Shown: positions 53,707 to 62,850 of the stretch, piece by piece | Layout of the letters: each line of letters begins with the position of its first letter | Numbering within the stretch: the stretch's first letter is position 1 | Notes under the pieces: generated by a model | Databases searched by the model: none | What the model was told of the DNA's origin: nothing | The model's input: the letters and a program-made list of their open reading frames with translations, nothing else | Translations under genes and position numbers: made by a program | NCBI RefSeq assembly: GCF_009739905.1 | Contig: NZ_CP034279.1 | Span: 2,976,001 to 3,040,000, forward strand | Origin: Streptomyces ficellus | GTDB taxonomy: Bacteria; Actinomycetota; Actinomycetes; Streptomycetales; Streptomycetaceae | Reading direction: 5' to 3' | DNA length: 64,000 nucleotides

Positions 53707-54861
53707 ATGACCGCACGCATGCGCTTCGACCGGCACCTCTGGAAGGAAGTCACCCACCTTCTGACCGATCTGCCGGTCGCCCTCATCGGCTTTGTCTACG
53801 TGGTGCTCACGGTGTCCCTGGGTGTGGGGCTGTCGGTGACCGTCGTCGGTCTTCCGCTGCTCGCCGCCGGCCTGGCGGGGGCGCGGTGGCTGGGCCGGGC
53901 GGAGCGGGCGAGGGCGAGGGCGCTGCTCGGCATACGTATCGACGAGCCCAGCCCGCTGCCCCGCCGGCGGGGCGCCGGCTTCTTCCCGTGGCTGTGGACG
54001 GCCCTGAAGGATCCGGTGGCGTGGCGGTGCGTGCTGTACGAGTTCATACGGCTGCCCTGGGGCGTGCTGACGTTCGCCGTGACCCTGGTGGGCCTGGTCG
54101 TCCTGTGGCCGGTGCTCCCCTTCATCGCCCGGGGACTGTCGAACGTGGACCGGGCGCTGGTGCGGGGGCTGTTGTCACCGTCCGACGAGCTGGAGCGGCG
54201 GATCGCGGAGCTGGAGTCGGACCGGGGCGTGGTCGTCGACACCGCCGCCGCCGACCTGCGCCGGATCGAGCGCGACCTGCACGACGGCGCCCAGGCCCGC
54301 CTGGTCGCCCTGGCCATGGGCCTGGGTCTGGCCAAGGAGAAGCTGCTGGAGGACCCGGAGGCGGCCGCCGCCATGGTCGACGAGGCCCACGGCGAGGTGA
54401 AGCTCGCCCTGGCGGAGCTGCGCGACCTGGCCCGCGGCATCCACCCCGCGGTGCTCACCGACCGCGGTCTGGACGCCGCCCTGTCCGCCGTCGCCTCCCG
54501 CTGCACCGTGCCGGTCACGGTGACGGTCGACCTGCCGGAGCGCCCGGCGGAGGCGATCGAGGGCATCGCCTACTTCACCGTCTCGGAGCTGCTCCAGAAC
54601 GTCTCGAAGCACTCGCGGGCCCGCACGGCCGTGGTGGACGTCTGGCGGGCGGGCGACCGGGTGCTGATCCAGGTGTCCGACGACGGGTGCGGGGGTGCCC
54701 GGCTCGACGGGGGCAGCGGGATGGCGGGGCTGGCGGAGCGGCTGGGGGCGGTGGACGGCCTGTTCGCCCTGGAGTCCCCGGCCGGCGGTCCGACGACGGT
54801 CACCGCGGAGCTGCCCTGGCGCCGCCGGGAGGTGTCCCGCCTCGCCCCACAGGGGGGATAA
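53707..54861 (+). CDS. NarL-type sensor histidine kinase (first of a tandem pair)
   Basis: A 384-residue kinase. The N-terminal part (about 20-150) has membrane segments of the actinobacterial 'sensor' domain (LPVALIGFVYVVLTVSLGVGLSVTVVGLPLLAAGLAGARWLG; GVLTFAVTLVGLVVLWPVL). The HisKA_3 motif RRIERDLHDGAQARLVALAMGLG contains His192, followed by the ATP-binding NVSKHSRA, DDGCGGA and GMAGLAERLGAVDG boxes. It forms a three-gene set with a near-identical kinase and a LuxR response regulator. Confidence 0.92.
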   Translation: MTARMRFDRHLWKEVTHLLTDLPVALIGFVYVVLTVSLGVGLSVTVVGLPLLAAGLAGARWLGRAERARARALLGIRIDEPSPLPRRRGAGFFPWLWTALKDPVAWRCVLYEFIRLPWGVLTFAVTLVGLVVLWPVLPFIARGLSNVDRALVRGLLSPSDELERRIAELESDRGVVVDTAAADLRRIERDLHDGAQARLVALAMGLGLAKEKLLEDPEAAAAMVDEAHGEVKLALAELRDLARGIHPAVLTDRGLDAALSAVASRCTVPVTVTVDLPERPAEAIEGIAYFTVSELLQNVSKHSRARTAVVDVWRAGDRVLIQVSDDGCGGARLDGGSGMAGLAERLGAVDGLFALESPAGGPTTVTAELPWRRREVSRLAPQGG

Positions 54862-54961
54862 CCCCCGGTCGAAGACGGATACGAGCCCCATGGTGCGGGT
54901 CCGTCCGGGCCGGGAGTCTTGAGGTACGCGACAGGACGACGAGAAACGGACGGACGACCCG

Positions 54962-56275
54962 ATGGCCCTGGCTCATGGACCGGAGACCCGGCACCACCGC
55001 CTCCCCGCTGTGCTGCGGGCGCCCGTGGAGGCCCGCACGTGGCGCGAGTTCGGCCACCTGCTGCTCGGCCTGCCGCTGAGCGTCCTCTACTTCGCCCTGT
55101 CCATCACGATGGTGTCGCTCGGCGCCGGCCTGGTGGTGACCTTCCTGGGCGTTCCGCTGCTCGCCGCCGCCCTCGTCATGTGCCGCGCGTTCGGCACGGT
55201 GGAGCGGGCGCGGGCGCGCGGTCTGCTGGGGGTGGAGATAGCCGAGCCGGCCCCGGTGCGCGGCCGGCCCGGCGGCGGGCTGATGGGCTGGGTCGGCGGT
55301 GTCCTCAAGAGCGGCGAGTCCTGGCGGCACTTCCTCTACTCGGTGCTGCACATGCCGTGGGCCATATTCGCCTTCAGCGTCTCGCTGGCCTTCTTCACCT
55401 ACGGCTGGGGGCTGCTGACGTATCCGCTGTGGCGGTGGGTCTTCCCGGCGTACGCGGGGGTGGACGGCATCCAGCTCTACGGGGACGGCACGCACGAGTT
55501 CTACCTGGACTCCCCGGTGGAGGTGGCCGTCACCAGCCTGACCGGCCTGTTCTTCGTGCTCGTCACGCCGTGGGTGATCCGGGCCCTGGCGGGGGTCGAC
55601 CGGCTGCTGGTGGTGGGGCTGCTGAGCCCGTCCCGGCTCGCCACCCGTGTCTCGGAGCTGGAGTCGGACCGGGGTGTGGTCGTCGACACCGCCGCCGCCG
55701 ACCTGCGCCGGATCGAGCGCGACCTGCACGACGGCGCCCAGGCCCGCCTGGTCGCCCTGGCGATGGACCTGGGTCTGGCCAAGGAGAAGCTGCTGGAGGA
55801 CCCGGAGGCGGCGTCGGCGATGGTCGACGAGGCCCACGGCGAGGTGAAGCTCGCCCTGGCGGAGCTGCGCGACCTGGCCCGCGGCATCCACCCGGCCGTG
55901 CTGACCGACCGCGGTCTGGACGCCGCCCTGTCCGCCGTCGCCTCGCGGTGCACCGTGCCGGTCACGGTGGAGGTGGACCTGCCGACCCGGCCGGCCCCGG
56001 CGATCGAGGGCATCGCCTACTTCACCGTCTCGGAGCTGCTCCAGAACGTCTCGAAGCACTCACGAGCGAGCCGTGCGACGGTCGACGTATGGCGAGTGGA
56101 CGACAGGCTGATGCTTCAGGTGACGGACGACGGCTGTGGCGGCGCGGACGTGACCGGGGGCAGGGGCCTCGCGGGGCTGACGGAGCGGCTGGACGCGGTG
56201 GACGGCATCCTGGCGGTGCAGTCACCGGCCGGCGGTCCGACGACGGTCGTCGCCGAGCTGCCCTGGCGGGGCTGA
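54962..56275 (+). CDS. NarL-type sensor histidine kinase (second of a tandem pair)
   Basis: A 437-residue kinase. The N-terminal sensor domain is longer than in the first copy (about 30-215, four membrane segments with an insert FPAYAGVDGIQLYGDGTHEFYLD), while the kinase core from ELESDRGVVVDTAAADLRR onward is almost identical. His256 is in RRIERDLHDGAQ; the ATP boxes are NVSKHSRA, DDGCGGADV and GLAGLTERLDAVDG. The duplicated upstream sequence suggests a tandem duplication with later diversification of the sensor half. Confidence 0.92.
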   Translation: MALAHGPETRHHRLPAVLRAPVEARTWREFGHLLLGLPLSVLYFALSITMVSLGAGLVVTFLGVPLLAAALVMCRAFGTVERARARGLLGVEIAEPAPVRGRPGGGLMGWVGGVLKSGESWRHFLYSVLHMPWAIFAFSVSLAFFTYGWGLLTYPLWRWVFPAYAGVDGIQLYGDGTHEFYLDSPVEVAVTSLTGLFFVLVTPWVIRALAGVDRLLVVGLLSPSRLATRVSELESDRGVVVDTAAADLRRIERDLHDGAQARLVALAMDLGLAKEKLLEDPEAASAMVDEAHGEVKLALAELRDLARGIHPAVLTDRGLDAALSAVASRCTVPVTVEVDLPTRPAPAIEGIAYFTVSELLQNVSKHSRASRATVDVWRVDDRLMLQVTDDGCGGADVTGGRGLAGLTERLDAVDGILAVQSPAGGPTTVVAELPWRG

Positions 56276-56511
56276 CACCTTCGGCCCCCCGCGGTCGCGC
56301 GCATCCCCGACCCGCCTCCCCTCGTGCTTCCCGTCCCGTTCACCCTCCCCTGGTGTTCTCCCTCCTCCGGCCCGGCCCGGTGGCAGGCGGCCGACGAGTT
56401 GTCCACAGGCCGACCCGCCGGGATCCGGGTGCTGGGATGCTGGGTCGCAGACGCGGGAATCGCGTGGTGCACATCGACTCATGGGGGAAGCGGCTTGTGG
56501 TGGAGGACAGG

Positions 56512-57171
56512 GTGCGCGTGGTCATCGCCGAGGATTCCGTACTGCTTCGGGAGGGCCTGACCCGGCTGCTGACCGACCGGGGGCACGAGGTGGTCGCCGG
56601 GGTCGGCGACGGCGACGCGCTGGTGAAGACGGTGGGCGAGCTGGCGGACGAGGGCGCTCTGCCGGACGTGGTCGTCGCCGACGTGCGGATGCCGCCGACC
56701 CACACCGACGAGGGGGTGCGGGCGGCGGTCCGGCTCCGCAAGGAGCACCCGGGCATCGGCGTGCTGGTGCTGTCGCAGTACGTGGAGGAGCGGTACGCCA
56801 CCGAGCTGCTGGCGGGCAGCAGCCGAGGGGTGGGCTATCTGCTGAAGGACCGGGTCGCCGAGGTCCGCGAGTTCGTGGACGCGGTGGTGCGGGTCGCGCG
56901 GGGCGGTACGGCGCTGGACCCGGAGGTGGTGGCCCAGCTGCTGGGCCGCAGCCGCAAGCAGGACGTACTGGCGGCGCTGACGCCGCGCGAGCGCGAGGTC
57001 CTCGGGCTGATGGCCGAGGGCCGGACGAACTCGGCGATCGCGCGCGAGCTGAGGGTGAGCGAGGGGGCGGTGGAGAAGCACGTGAGCAGCATTTTCCTGA
57101 AGCTCGGGCTGTCCCCCAGCGACGGGGACCACCGCCGGGTGCTCGCCGTGCTGACCTACCTGAAGGGCTGA
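56512..57171 (+). CDS. NarL/LuxR-family response regulator
   Basis: A 219-residue regulator from a GTG at 56512 with GGAGG seven bases upstream, giving the standard MRVVIAEDSVLLREGL start. The receiver has Asp57 in VVVADVRMPP as phosphoacceptor and LKDRV as the conserved Lys region. The LuxR HTH is LTPREREVLGLMAEGRTNSAIARELRVSEGAVEKHVSSIFLKLGL. It is probably the partner of one or both upstream kinases; targets are unknown. Confidence 0.92.
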   Translation: MRVVIAEDSVLLREGLTRLLTDRGHEVVAGVGDGDALVKTVGELADEGALPDVVVADVRMPPTHTDEGVRAAVRLRKEHPGIGVLVLSQYVEERYATELLAGSSRGVGYLLKDRVAEVREFVDAVVRVARGGTALDPEVVAQLLGRSRKQDVLAALTPREREVLGLMAEGRTNSAIARELRVSEGAVEKHVSSIFLKLGLSPSDGDHRRVLAVLTYLKG

Positions 57172-57281
57172 GGTGCGGCGCCCGCCGCACCGGCCCGGCC
57201 GGTCGCGACACCTGCCGGACGGACCGGAACCGAAGGACGAGTCGGGAGCGTCGTTACCGAACGGCGCGGGGGGAGACAAAG

Positions 57282-57328
57282 CATGATGATCCAGGGCGTA
57301 AGGACGTCTCCGAGCGACGTCCATCATG
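57282..57328. other. Nested inverted repeat in the korA upstream region
   Basis: In the 287-bp gap before korA, CATGAT (57282-57287) pairs with ATCATG (57323-57328) outside an inner GGACGTC / GACGTCC stem (57302-57308 / 57316-57322). It could be a leader RNA structure or an operator. Confidence 0.35.
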
Positions 57329-57458
57329 TGAGCGGTCCAGGGAAGGCGACCCTTACGGACGTAGGGTGGGCCTTGGGACGGCCGGTGGGCCGGCTGTCTC
57401 CCGAGCGTTCCCCCGTCGACGGCGGGGAGGCCCCTTGTCTCGAGGGAGGTCCAGTTCA

Positions 57459-59429
57459 GTGACCAGCCAGGTCAGTAGCCCAGCCGATCAGGCCGACGGG
57501 TCCGAGGGGATCCAGAGCGCCGGCGAGGCCGTCGTCGGGGAGCAGCGCGGCGGCCCCGCGCAGCACGGCGCGGAGAAGGAAGTACGACGTGTGGACCGGG
57601 TGATCATCCGGTTCGCGGGTGACTCCGGCGACGGTATGCAGCTCACGGGTGACCGTTTCACGTCGGAGACGGCGTCGTTCGGGAACGACCTGTCGACGCT
57701 GCCGAACTTCCCGGCCGAGATCCGGGCGCCTGCCGGGACCCTGCCGGGTGTGTCGTCGTTCCAGCTGCATTTCGCCGACCACGACATCCTCACGCCGGGC
57801 GACGCGCCGAACGTGCTGGTCGCGATGAACCCGGCGGCGCTGAAGGCGAACATCGGCGACGTGCCGCGCGGCAGCGAGATCATCGTCAACACGGACGAGT
57901 TCGCCAAGCGGGCGATGGCGAAGGTGGGGTACGAGACGTCGCCCCTGGATGACGGCTCGCTCGACGGGTACCGCGTCCACCCCGTGCCGCTGACGACGCT
58001 GACGATCGAGGCCCTGAAGGACTTCGGCCTGTCCCGCAAGGAGGCCGAGCGTTCCAAGAACATGTTCGCGCTCGGGTTGCTGAGCTGGATGTACCACCGG
58101 CCGACCGAGGGCACGGAGAAGTTCCTGCGGCGGAAGTTCGCGAAGAAGCCGGAGATCGCCGAGGCGAACGTGGCCGCGTTCCGCGCGGGCTGGAACTTCG
58201 GCGAGACCACCGAGGACTTCGCGGTCTCCTACCAGGTCGCCCCCGCCACCAAGGCGTTCCCGGCCGGTACGTACCGCAACATCTCCGGGAACCTGGCCCT
58301 GGCCTACGGCCTGATCGCCGCGTCCCGGCAGGCGGACCTGCCGCTGTACCTGGGCTCGTACCCGATCACGCCCGCGTCGGACATCCTGCACGAGCTGTCC
58401 CGGCACAAGAACTTCGGTGTGCGGACGTTCCAGGCCGAGGACGAGATCGCCGGCATCGGCGCGGCCCTGGGCGCGGCGTTCGGCGGGTCGCTCGCGGTCA
58501 CCACCACGTCCGGCCCGGGCGTGGCGCTGAAGTCCGAGACGATCGGTCTCGCGGTCTCGCTGGAGCTGCCGCTGCTGATCGTCGACATCCAGCGCGGTGG
58601 CCCGTCGACCGGTCTGCCGACCAAGACCGAACAGGCCGACCTGCTCCAGGCGATGTACGGGCGCAACGGCGAGGCACCGGTGCCGGTCGTGGCGCCGAGG
58701 ACACCGGCGGACTGCTTCGACGCGACGCTGGAGGCGGCGCGCATCGCGCTCGCCTACCGCACGCCGGTCTTCCTGCTCTCCGACGGCTACCTGGCCAACG
58801 GTTCCGAGCCGTGGCGCGTCCCGGACCTGGAGGAGCTGCCCGACCTCGGTGTCCGGTTCGCCACCGGCCCCAACCACACCCTGGACGACGGCACCGAGGT
58901 CTTCTGGCCGTACAAGCGGGACCCGCTGACCCTGGCGCGGCCGTGGGCCCTGCCCGGTACGCCGGGGCTGGAGCACCGCATCGGCGGCATCGAGAAGCAG
59001 GACGGCACGGGCAACATCTCCTACGACCCGGCCAACCACGACTTCATGGTCCGCACCCGGCAGGCCAAGATCGACGGGATCGACGTCCCCGACCTGGAGG
59101 TCGACGACCCGGCCGGTGCGGCGCGCACGCTGGTGCTGGGCTGGGGCTCGACGTACGGGCCGATCACGGCCGCGGTGCGCAGGCTCCGGGCGGCCGGCGA
59201 GCCCATCGCCCAGGCCCACCTGCGCCACCTCAACCCCTTCCCGAAGAACCTCGCCGACGTGCTGAAGCGGTACGACAAGGTCGTCGTGCCGGAGATGAAC
59301 CTGGGCCAGCTCGCCACCCTGATCAGGGCGAAATATCTGGTCGACGCCCAGAGCTACAACCAGGTGAACGGCATGCCGTTCAAGGCGGAGCAGCTCGCCA
59401 CGGTTCTCAAGGAGGCCATCCATGACTGA
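57459..59429 (+). CDS. korA: 2-oxoacid:ferredoxin oxidoreductase, alpha subunit
   Basis: A 656-residue gamma-alpha fusion. The gamma domain (about 45-230) begins VDRVIIRFAGDSGDGMQLTGDRFTSE; the alpha domain (about 260-640) contains SYPITPASDILHELSRHKNFGVRTFQAEDEIAGIGAALGAAFGG. With KorB it decarboxylates 2-oxoglutarate (or a related 2-oxoacid) to the acyl-CoA and reduces ferredoxin. The GTG at 57459 follows GGGAGG. The stop overlaps korB by eight bases. Confidence 0.93.
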   Translation: MTSQVSSPADQADGSEGIQSAGEAVVGEQRGGPAQHGAEKEVRRVDRVIIRFAGDSGDGMQLTGDRFTSETASFGNDLSTLPNFPAEIRAPAGTLPGVSSFQLHFADHDILTPGDAPNVLVAMNPAALKANIGDVPRGSEIIVNTDEFAKRAMAKVGYETSPLDDGSLDGYRVHPVPLTTLTIEALKDFGLSRKEAERSKNMFALGLLSWMYHRPTEGTEKFLRRKFAKKPEIAEANVAAFRAGWNFGETTEDFAVSYQVAPATKAFPAGTYRNISGNLALAYGLIAASRQADLPLYLGSYPITPASDILHELSRHKNFGVRTFQAEDEIAGIGAALGAAFGGSLAVTTTSGPGVALKSETIGLAVSLELPLLIVDIQRGGPSTGLPTKTEQADLLQAMYGRNGEAPVPVVAPRTPADCFDATLEAARIALAYRTPVFLLSDGYLANGSEPWRVPDLEELPDLGVRFATGPNHTLDDGTEVFWPYKRDPLTLARPWALPGTPGLEHRIGGIEKQDGTGNISYDPANHDFMVRTRQAKIDGIDVPDLEVDDPAGAARTLVLGWGSTYGPITAAVRRLRAAGEPIAQAHLRHLNPFPKNLADVLKRYDKVVVPEMNLGQLATLIRAKYLVDAQSYNQVNGMPFKAEQLATVLKEAIHD

Positions 59430-60471
59430 GGCGCTGAAGCTGGTGCCCAAGGCCGAGGCCAAGCAGTCCATGAAGGACTTCAAGTCCGATCAGGAAGTGC
59501 GCTGGTGCCCCGGTTGCGGTGACTACGCGATCCTCGCCGCCGTGCAGGGCTTCATGCCCGACCTCGGCCTGGCGAAGGAGAACATCGTCTTCGTCTCGGG
59601 CATCGGCTGCTCCTCGCGCTTCCCGTACTACATGAACACCTACGGGATGCACTCGATCCACGGCCGCGCGCCCGCGATCGCGACCGGCCTGGCCTCCTCC
59701 CGCACCGACCTGTCGGTCTGGGTCGTCACCGGCGACGGGGACGCGCTGTCCATCGGCGGCAACCATCTGATCCACGCCCTGCGGCGCAACGTCAACCTCA
59801 AGATCCTGCTGTTCAACAACCGGATCTACGGCCTGACCAAGGGGCAGTACTCGCCGACCTCGGAGGTCGGCAAGGTCACCAAGTCGACACCCATGGGTTC
59901 GCTCGACGCGCCGTTCAACCCGGTGTCCCTGGCCATCGGCGCGGAGGCGTCGTTCGTGGCGCGGACCGTCGACTCCGACCGCAAGCACCTCACCGAGGTC
60001 CTGCGGCAGGCGGCGGCTCACCCCGGCACGGCGCTGGTGGAGATCTACCAGAACTGCAACATCTTCAACGACGGCGCCTTCGACGTCCTGAAGGACAAGG
60101 AGCAGGCGGAGGAGGCGGTGATCCGCCTGGAGCACGGGCAGCCGATCCGGTTCGGCCCGGACGGCGCCAAGGGCGTGGTCCGGGACCCGGTCACCGGTGA
60201 CCTGAAGGTGGTCGCGGTGACGCCGGAGACCGAGAGCCAGGTCCTGGTCCACGACGCGCACAGCGCCAGCCCCACCACCGCCTTCGCGCTGTCCCGGCTC
60301 GCGGACCCCGACACCCTGCACCACACGCCCATCGGGGTGTTCCGGTCCGTCCAGCGCCCCGTCTACGACACGCTGATGGCCGACCAGCTCGACACGGCCG
60401 TCGAGCAGAACGGCAAGGGCGACCTTTCCGCGCTGCTCGCGGGCAACGACACCTGGACGGTCGTCGGCTGA
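59422..60471 (+). CDS. korB: 2-oxoacid:ferredoxin oxidoreductase, beta subunit
   Basis: A 349-residue thiamine-diphosphate subunit. WCPGCGDYAILAAVQ supplies two Cys ligands of the 4Fe-4S cluster and GIGCSSRFPYYMNTYGMHSIHGRAP a third. The thiamine motif is GDGDALSIGGNHLIHALRRN and NNRIYGLTKGQYSPTS is the metal-binding end. The terminator at 60511-60545 follows. Confidence 0.94.
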   Translation: MTEALKLVPKAEAKQSMKDFKSDQEVRWCPGCGDYAILAAVQGFMPDLGLAKENIVFVSGIGCSSRFPYYMNTYGMHSIHGRAPAIATGLASSRTDLSVWVVTGDGDALSIGGNHLIHALRRNVNLKILLFNNRIYGLTKGQYSPTSEVGKVTKSTPMGSLDAPFNPVSLAIGAEASFVARTVDSDRKHLTEVLRQAAAHPGTALVEIYQNCNIFNDGAFDVLKDKEQAEEAVIRLEHGQPIRFGPDGAKGVVRDPVTGDLKVVAVTPETESQVLVHDAHSASPTTAFALSRLADPDTLHHTPIGVFRSVQRPVYDTLMADQLDTAVEQNGKGDLSALLAGNDTWTVVG

Positions 60472-60510
60472 CGGCCGGGGCCGCCGTCGACCGCGCCGGC
60501 ACGCCCGCGA

Positions 60511-60545
60511 AAAGCCCGGGTTCCCTCCGAGGGGACCCGGGCTTC
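60511..60545 (+). terminator. Terminator after korB
   Basis: A stem AAGCCCGGGTTCCC against GGGGACCCGGGCTT (one G-T pair) with a TCCGA loop, 40 bp past the korB stop. Confidence 0.85.
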
Positions 60546-60730
60546 GTCGTGCGCGTGGCGCCGTCGTGCGCGTGGCGCGACGGTCGATCGCTGTGACGCA
60601 GGTGTCATGACCGTATGGCGAAACGGGCATGACATCGACCCTCGCCCGGCGTTACCTTCGTCGGCAGGGCATGGAGCAGGACCTGGGCAGGACCGGGCAG
60701 GACAGGGCAGTGCGGAAGGACGGGCGGCCA

Positions 60731-61774
60731 GTGGTGGCGCAGAGCGGCGGCGAACAGCGGGCTGGATTCCTCTACGGTGTGGCCGCCTACGGCATGTGGG
60801 GGCTCGTGCCGCTCTTCTGGCCGCTGCTGAAACCGGCCGGGGCCGTCGAGATCCTGGCGCACCGCATGGTCTGGTCCCTGGCGCTCGTCGGGATCGCGCT
60901 CCTCGCGCTGCGCCGCTGGGGCTGGATACGCGAGCTGCTGAAGCAGCCGCGCAAGCTCGGGCTGATCGCGATCGCCGCCACCGTGATCACCGTCAACTGG
61001 GGCCTCTACATCTGGGCCGTGAACGCGGGGCAGGTCGTGGAGGCCTCCCTCGGCTACTTCATCAACCCGCTGGTCACCATCGCCATGGGCGTGCTGCTGC
61101 TGAAGGAGCGGCTGCGTCCGGCGCAGTGGGCCGCGGTCGGCACCGGCTTCGCCGCGGTGGTGGTCCTCGCCGTGGGGTACGGGCGGCCGCCGTGGATCTC
61201 GCTGATACTCGCCTTCTCGTTCGCGGTCTACGGCCTGGTGAAGAAGAAGGTCAACATCGGCGGGCTGGAGTCGCTGGCCGCGGAGACGGCCGTGCAGTTC
61301 CTGCCCGCGCTGGCGTACCTGTTGTGGCTGGGTTCGCAGGGCACGGGCCACTTCGGCACCGAGGGCGCGGGGCACGCGGCGCTGCTCGCCGCGACGGGTG
61401 TGGTCACCGCCGTGCCGCTGGTCTGCTTCGGCGCGGCGGCGATCCGGGTGCCGCTGTCCATGCTGGGGCTGTTGCAGTACCTGGCGCCGGTGTTCCAGTT
61501 CGGGCTCGGCGTCGTCTACTTCCACGAGGCCATGCCGCCCGAGCGGTGGGCGGGCTTCTCGCTCGTCTGGCTGGCCCTGACGATCCTGACCTGGGACGCC
61601 CTGCGCTCGGCACGCCGCACCCGGGCCGAGGCCGCGGCCCTGCGGCTGGTGGCGGCCGAAGCGGCCGGTGCCGAGGCGGCCGGCGTGGAAGCGGCCGCGA
61701 GCGGTACGACCGGTACGGCGGCGGAAGCGGCCGTCGCCGGTACGAGCGGCACGTCCCGGCCGGCGCGCCCGTAG
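60731..61774 (+). CDS. rarD: EamA-family transporter RarD
   Basis: A 347-residue transporter with ten membrane segments. AGFLYGVAAYGMWGLVPLFWPLLKPAGAVEILAHRMVWSL is the RarD signature, and the GYFINPLVTIAMGVLLLKERLRPAQWAAVG and QYLAPVFQFGLGVVYFHEAMP regions repeat in the two halves. GTG at 60731 is preferred (GGAAGGA about ten bases upstream), although an ATG at 60671 is possible. An Ala-rich tail (about 300-347) is disordered. The substrate is unknown. Confidence 0.87.
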   Translation: MVAQSGGEQRAGFLYGVAAYGMWGLVPLFWPLLKPAGAVEILAHRMVWSLALVGIALLALRRWGWIRELLKQPRKLGLIAIAATVITVNWGLYIWAVNAGQVVEASLGYFINPLVTIAMGVLLLKERLRPAQWAAVGTGFAAVVVLAVGYGRPPWISLILAFSFAVYGLVKKKVNIGGLESLAAETAVQFLPALAYLLWLGSQGTGHFGTEGAGHAALLAATGVVTAVPLVCFGAAAIRVPLSMLGLLQYLAPVFQFGLGVVYFHEAMPPERWAGFSLVWLALTILTWDALRSARRTRAEAAALRLVAAEAAGAEAAGVEAAASGTTGTAAEAAVAGTSGTSRPARP

Positions 61775-61819
61775 GTCACCGGCGGCCGTCCGGACGGCGA
61801 ACCGGTCAACGGCTGGGCC

Positions 61820-62212
61820 TCAGGCCCCCAGGGCCTCCTCCACCCGGCGCATGACGCCCTGCCAGTGCGCCCGGCGCCGCTCGCGCTCCTCGGCGCTCGC
61901 GAGGTGCTCCTGGTGGAAGGTGAGGACGGTCCGGCCGGGGCCGTTCGCGGAGACGGCGACCTGGACGGTCGTCGTGCCGTGGGTGAGCCGTACCCGGTCG
62001 CCCGGCCGGTAGCTGCGCACCTCGCCGACGGTGCCGTCGGCCGTCTCGTACGCCGTGCCCTTCTCCGTGGGCAGGCCGCCTTCGGTGGCGCCGAGCCAGA
62101 TCGCGACGCCCTCGGGGCTCGCGAGGAAGTCCCAGAGCGCGCCGACGGGCAGCGCCAGGGTCTTGGACACACCGATCTGCCAGCCCGCGTCACGGGTCAG
62201 TCCTGTGGGCAT
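61820..62212 (-). CDS. SRPBCC (AHSA1-type) START-like protein
   Basis: A 130-residue protein. KTLALPVGALWDFLASPEGVAIWLGATEGGLPTEKGTAYETADG is the AHSA1 pattern, with RPGDRVRLTHGT and TVLTFHQEHLASAEERERRRAHWQGVMRRVEEAL after it. It is probably a ligand-binding protein. The ATG overlaps the stop of the CGNR gene (ATGA). Confidence 0.85.
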   Translation of the reverse strand: MPTGLTRDAGWQIGVSKTLALPVGALWDFLASPEGVAIWLGATEGGLPTEKGTAYETADGTVGEVRSYRPGDRVRLTHGTTTVQVAVSANGPGRTVLTFHQEHLASAEERERRRAHWQGVMRRVEEALGA

Positions 62213-62829
62213 CACGCTTCTCCTTCCGCCTGGGCGCGGGAGCGGTGGGCCCGCACCTTGTTCCGGTTCCCGCACCGTTCCATCGCGCACCAGCGGCGGC
62301 GCCCGGGGCGGGAGGTGTCGACGAAGAGCAGGTAGCAGTCGTGGGCACCGCACTCGCGGATCCGGCCCGCGGTCGCGTACGGGCCGGTGAACAGGTCGAT
62401 CGCGTCACGGGCGATCGTCGACAACAGCCCGGCCACACTCGCGCCGGGAGCCCACGCGCGCCGCCCTTCGTCCGTCAGCCGCACGGTCAGCGGGGGCCGG
62501 GCCGCCGCCGCGTTCAGCACGGCGAGGTCGGCGGCCGCGGGGGGCCGGCCGTACGCCCGGGCGACGCCCAGCCCGTGCAGCGCGTCGCGCAGCTCCCTCA
62601 CCGCCGCGAGGTGCCGCTCCTCGACGGGCGGCAGCCGCAGGCCGGGCGGGGCCAGCCGGCTGGCCGCCACCCAGTCGAGGAGCCCGGCCGGGGTGTCCAG
62701 GACCTCGTACCGGGCGAGCGGGCCGGGGCCGCCCGTGGGCAGCAGTTCCAGGCACAGCGCCCCCGGGTCGAAGAGAAACGCGCGACCCTCCGGCGTGTGC
62801 AGGCGCAGACCTATTGCGGACTCACTCAC
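62212..62829 (-). CDS. ABATE-domain CGNR zinc-finger regulator
   Basis: A 205-residue protein from a GTG at 62829. The N-terminal ABATE domain (DTPAGLLDWVAASRLAPPGLRLPPVEERHLAAVRELRDAL) is followed by a C-terminal CGNR zinc finger: IRECGAHDCYLLFVDTSRPGRRRWCAMERCGNRNKVRAHRSR. Stress- or ligand-responsive DNA binding is likely. The start codon lies at the edge of a perfect inverted repeat shared with the divergent VOC gene; autoregulation there is inferred. Confidence 0.88.
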   Translation of the reverse strand: MSESAIGLRLHTPEGRAFLFDPGALCLELLPTGGPGPLARYEVLDTPAGLLDWVAASRLAPPGLRLPPVEERHLAAVRELRDALHGLGVARAYGRPPAAADLAVLNAAAARPPLTVRLTDEGRRAWAPGASVAGLLSTIARDAIDLFTGPYATAGRIRECGAHDCYLLFVDTSRPGRRRWCAMERCGNRNKVRAHRSRAQAEGEA

Positions 62830-62850
62830 GTAACCAATATAACTGGTTAC
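62830..62850. promoter_or_regulatory. 21-bp palindromic bidirectional promoter/operator for the CGNR and VOC genes
   Basis: The whole gap between two divergent start codons is GTAACCA-N7-TGGTTAC, a perfect 7-bp inverted repeat. It contains TATAAC (62838-62843) on the plus strand, 7 bases before the VOC ATG, and TATATT (62836-62841) on the minus strand, 6 bases before the CGNR GTG. A TTGCGG (62814-62819) is at 18 bp as -35 for VOC. Both transcripts would be leaderless. Confidence 0.75.

Noticed and set aside
54919..57171. A 750-residue protein covering the second kinase and the response regulator
   Set aside because: The first 530 residues are an out-of-frame shadow of the kinase. The regulator has its own GTG with a GGAGG site at 56512.
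56481..59429. A 982-residue form of KorA starting near 56481
   Set aside because: The extra 326 residues lie out of frame across the response regulator; a good GTG and ribosome site exist at 57459.
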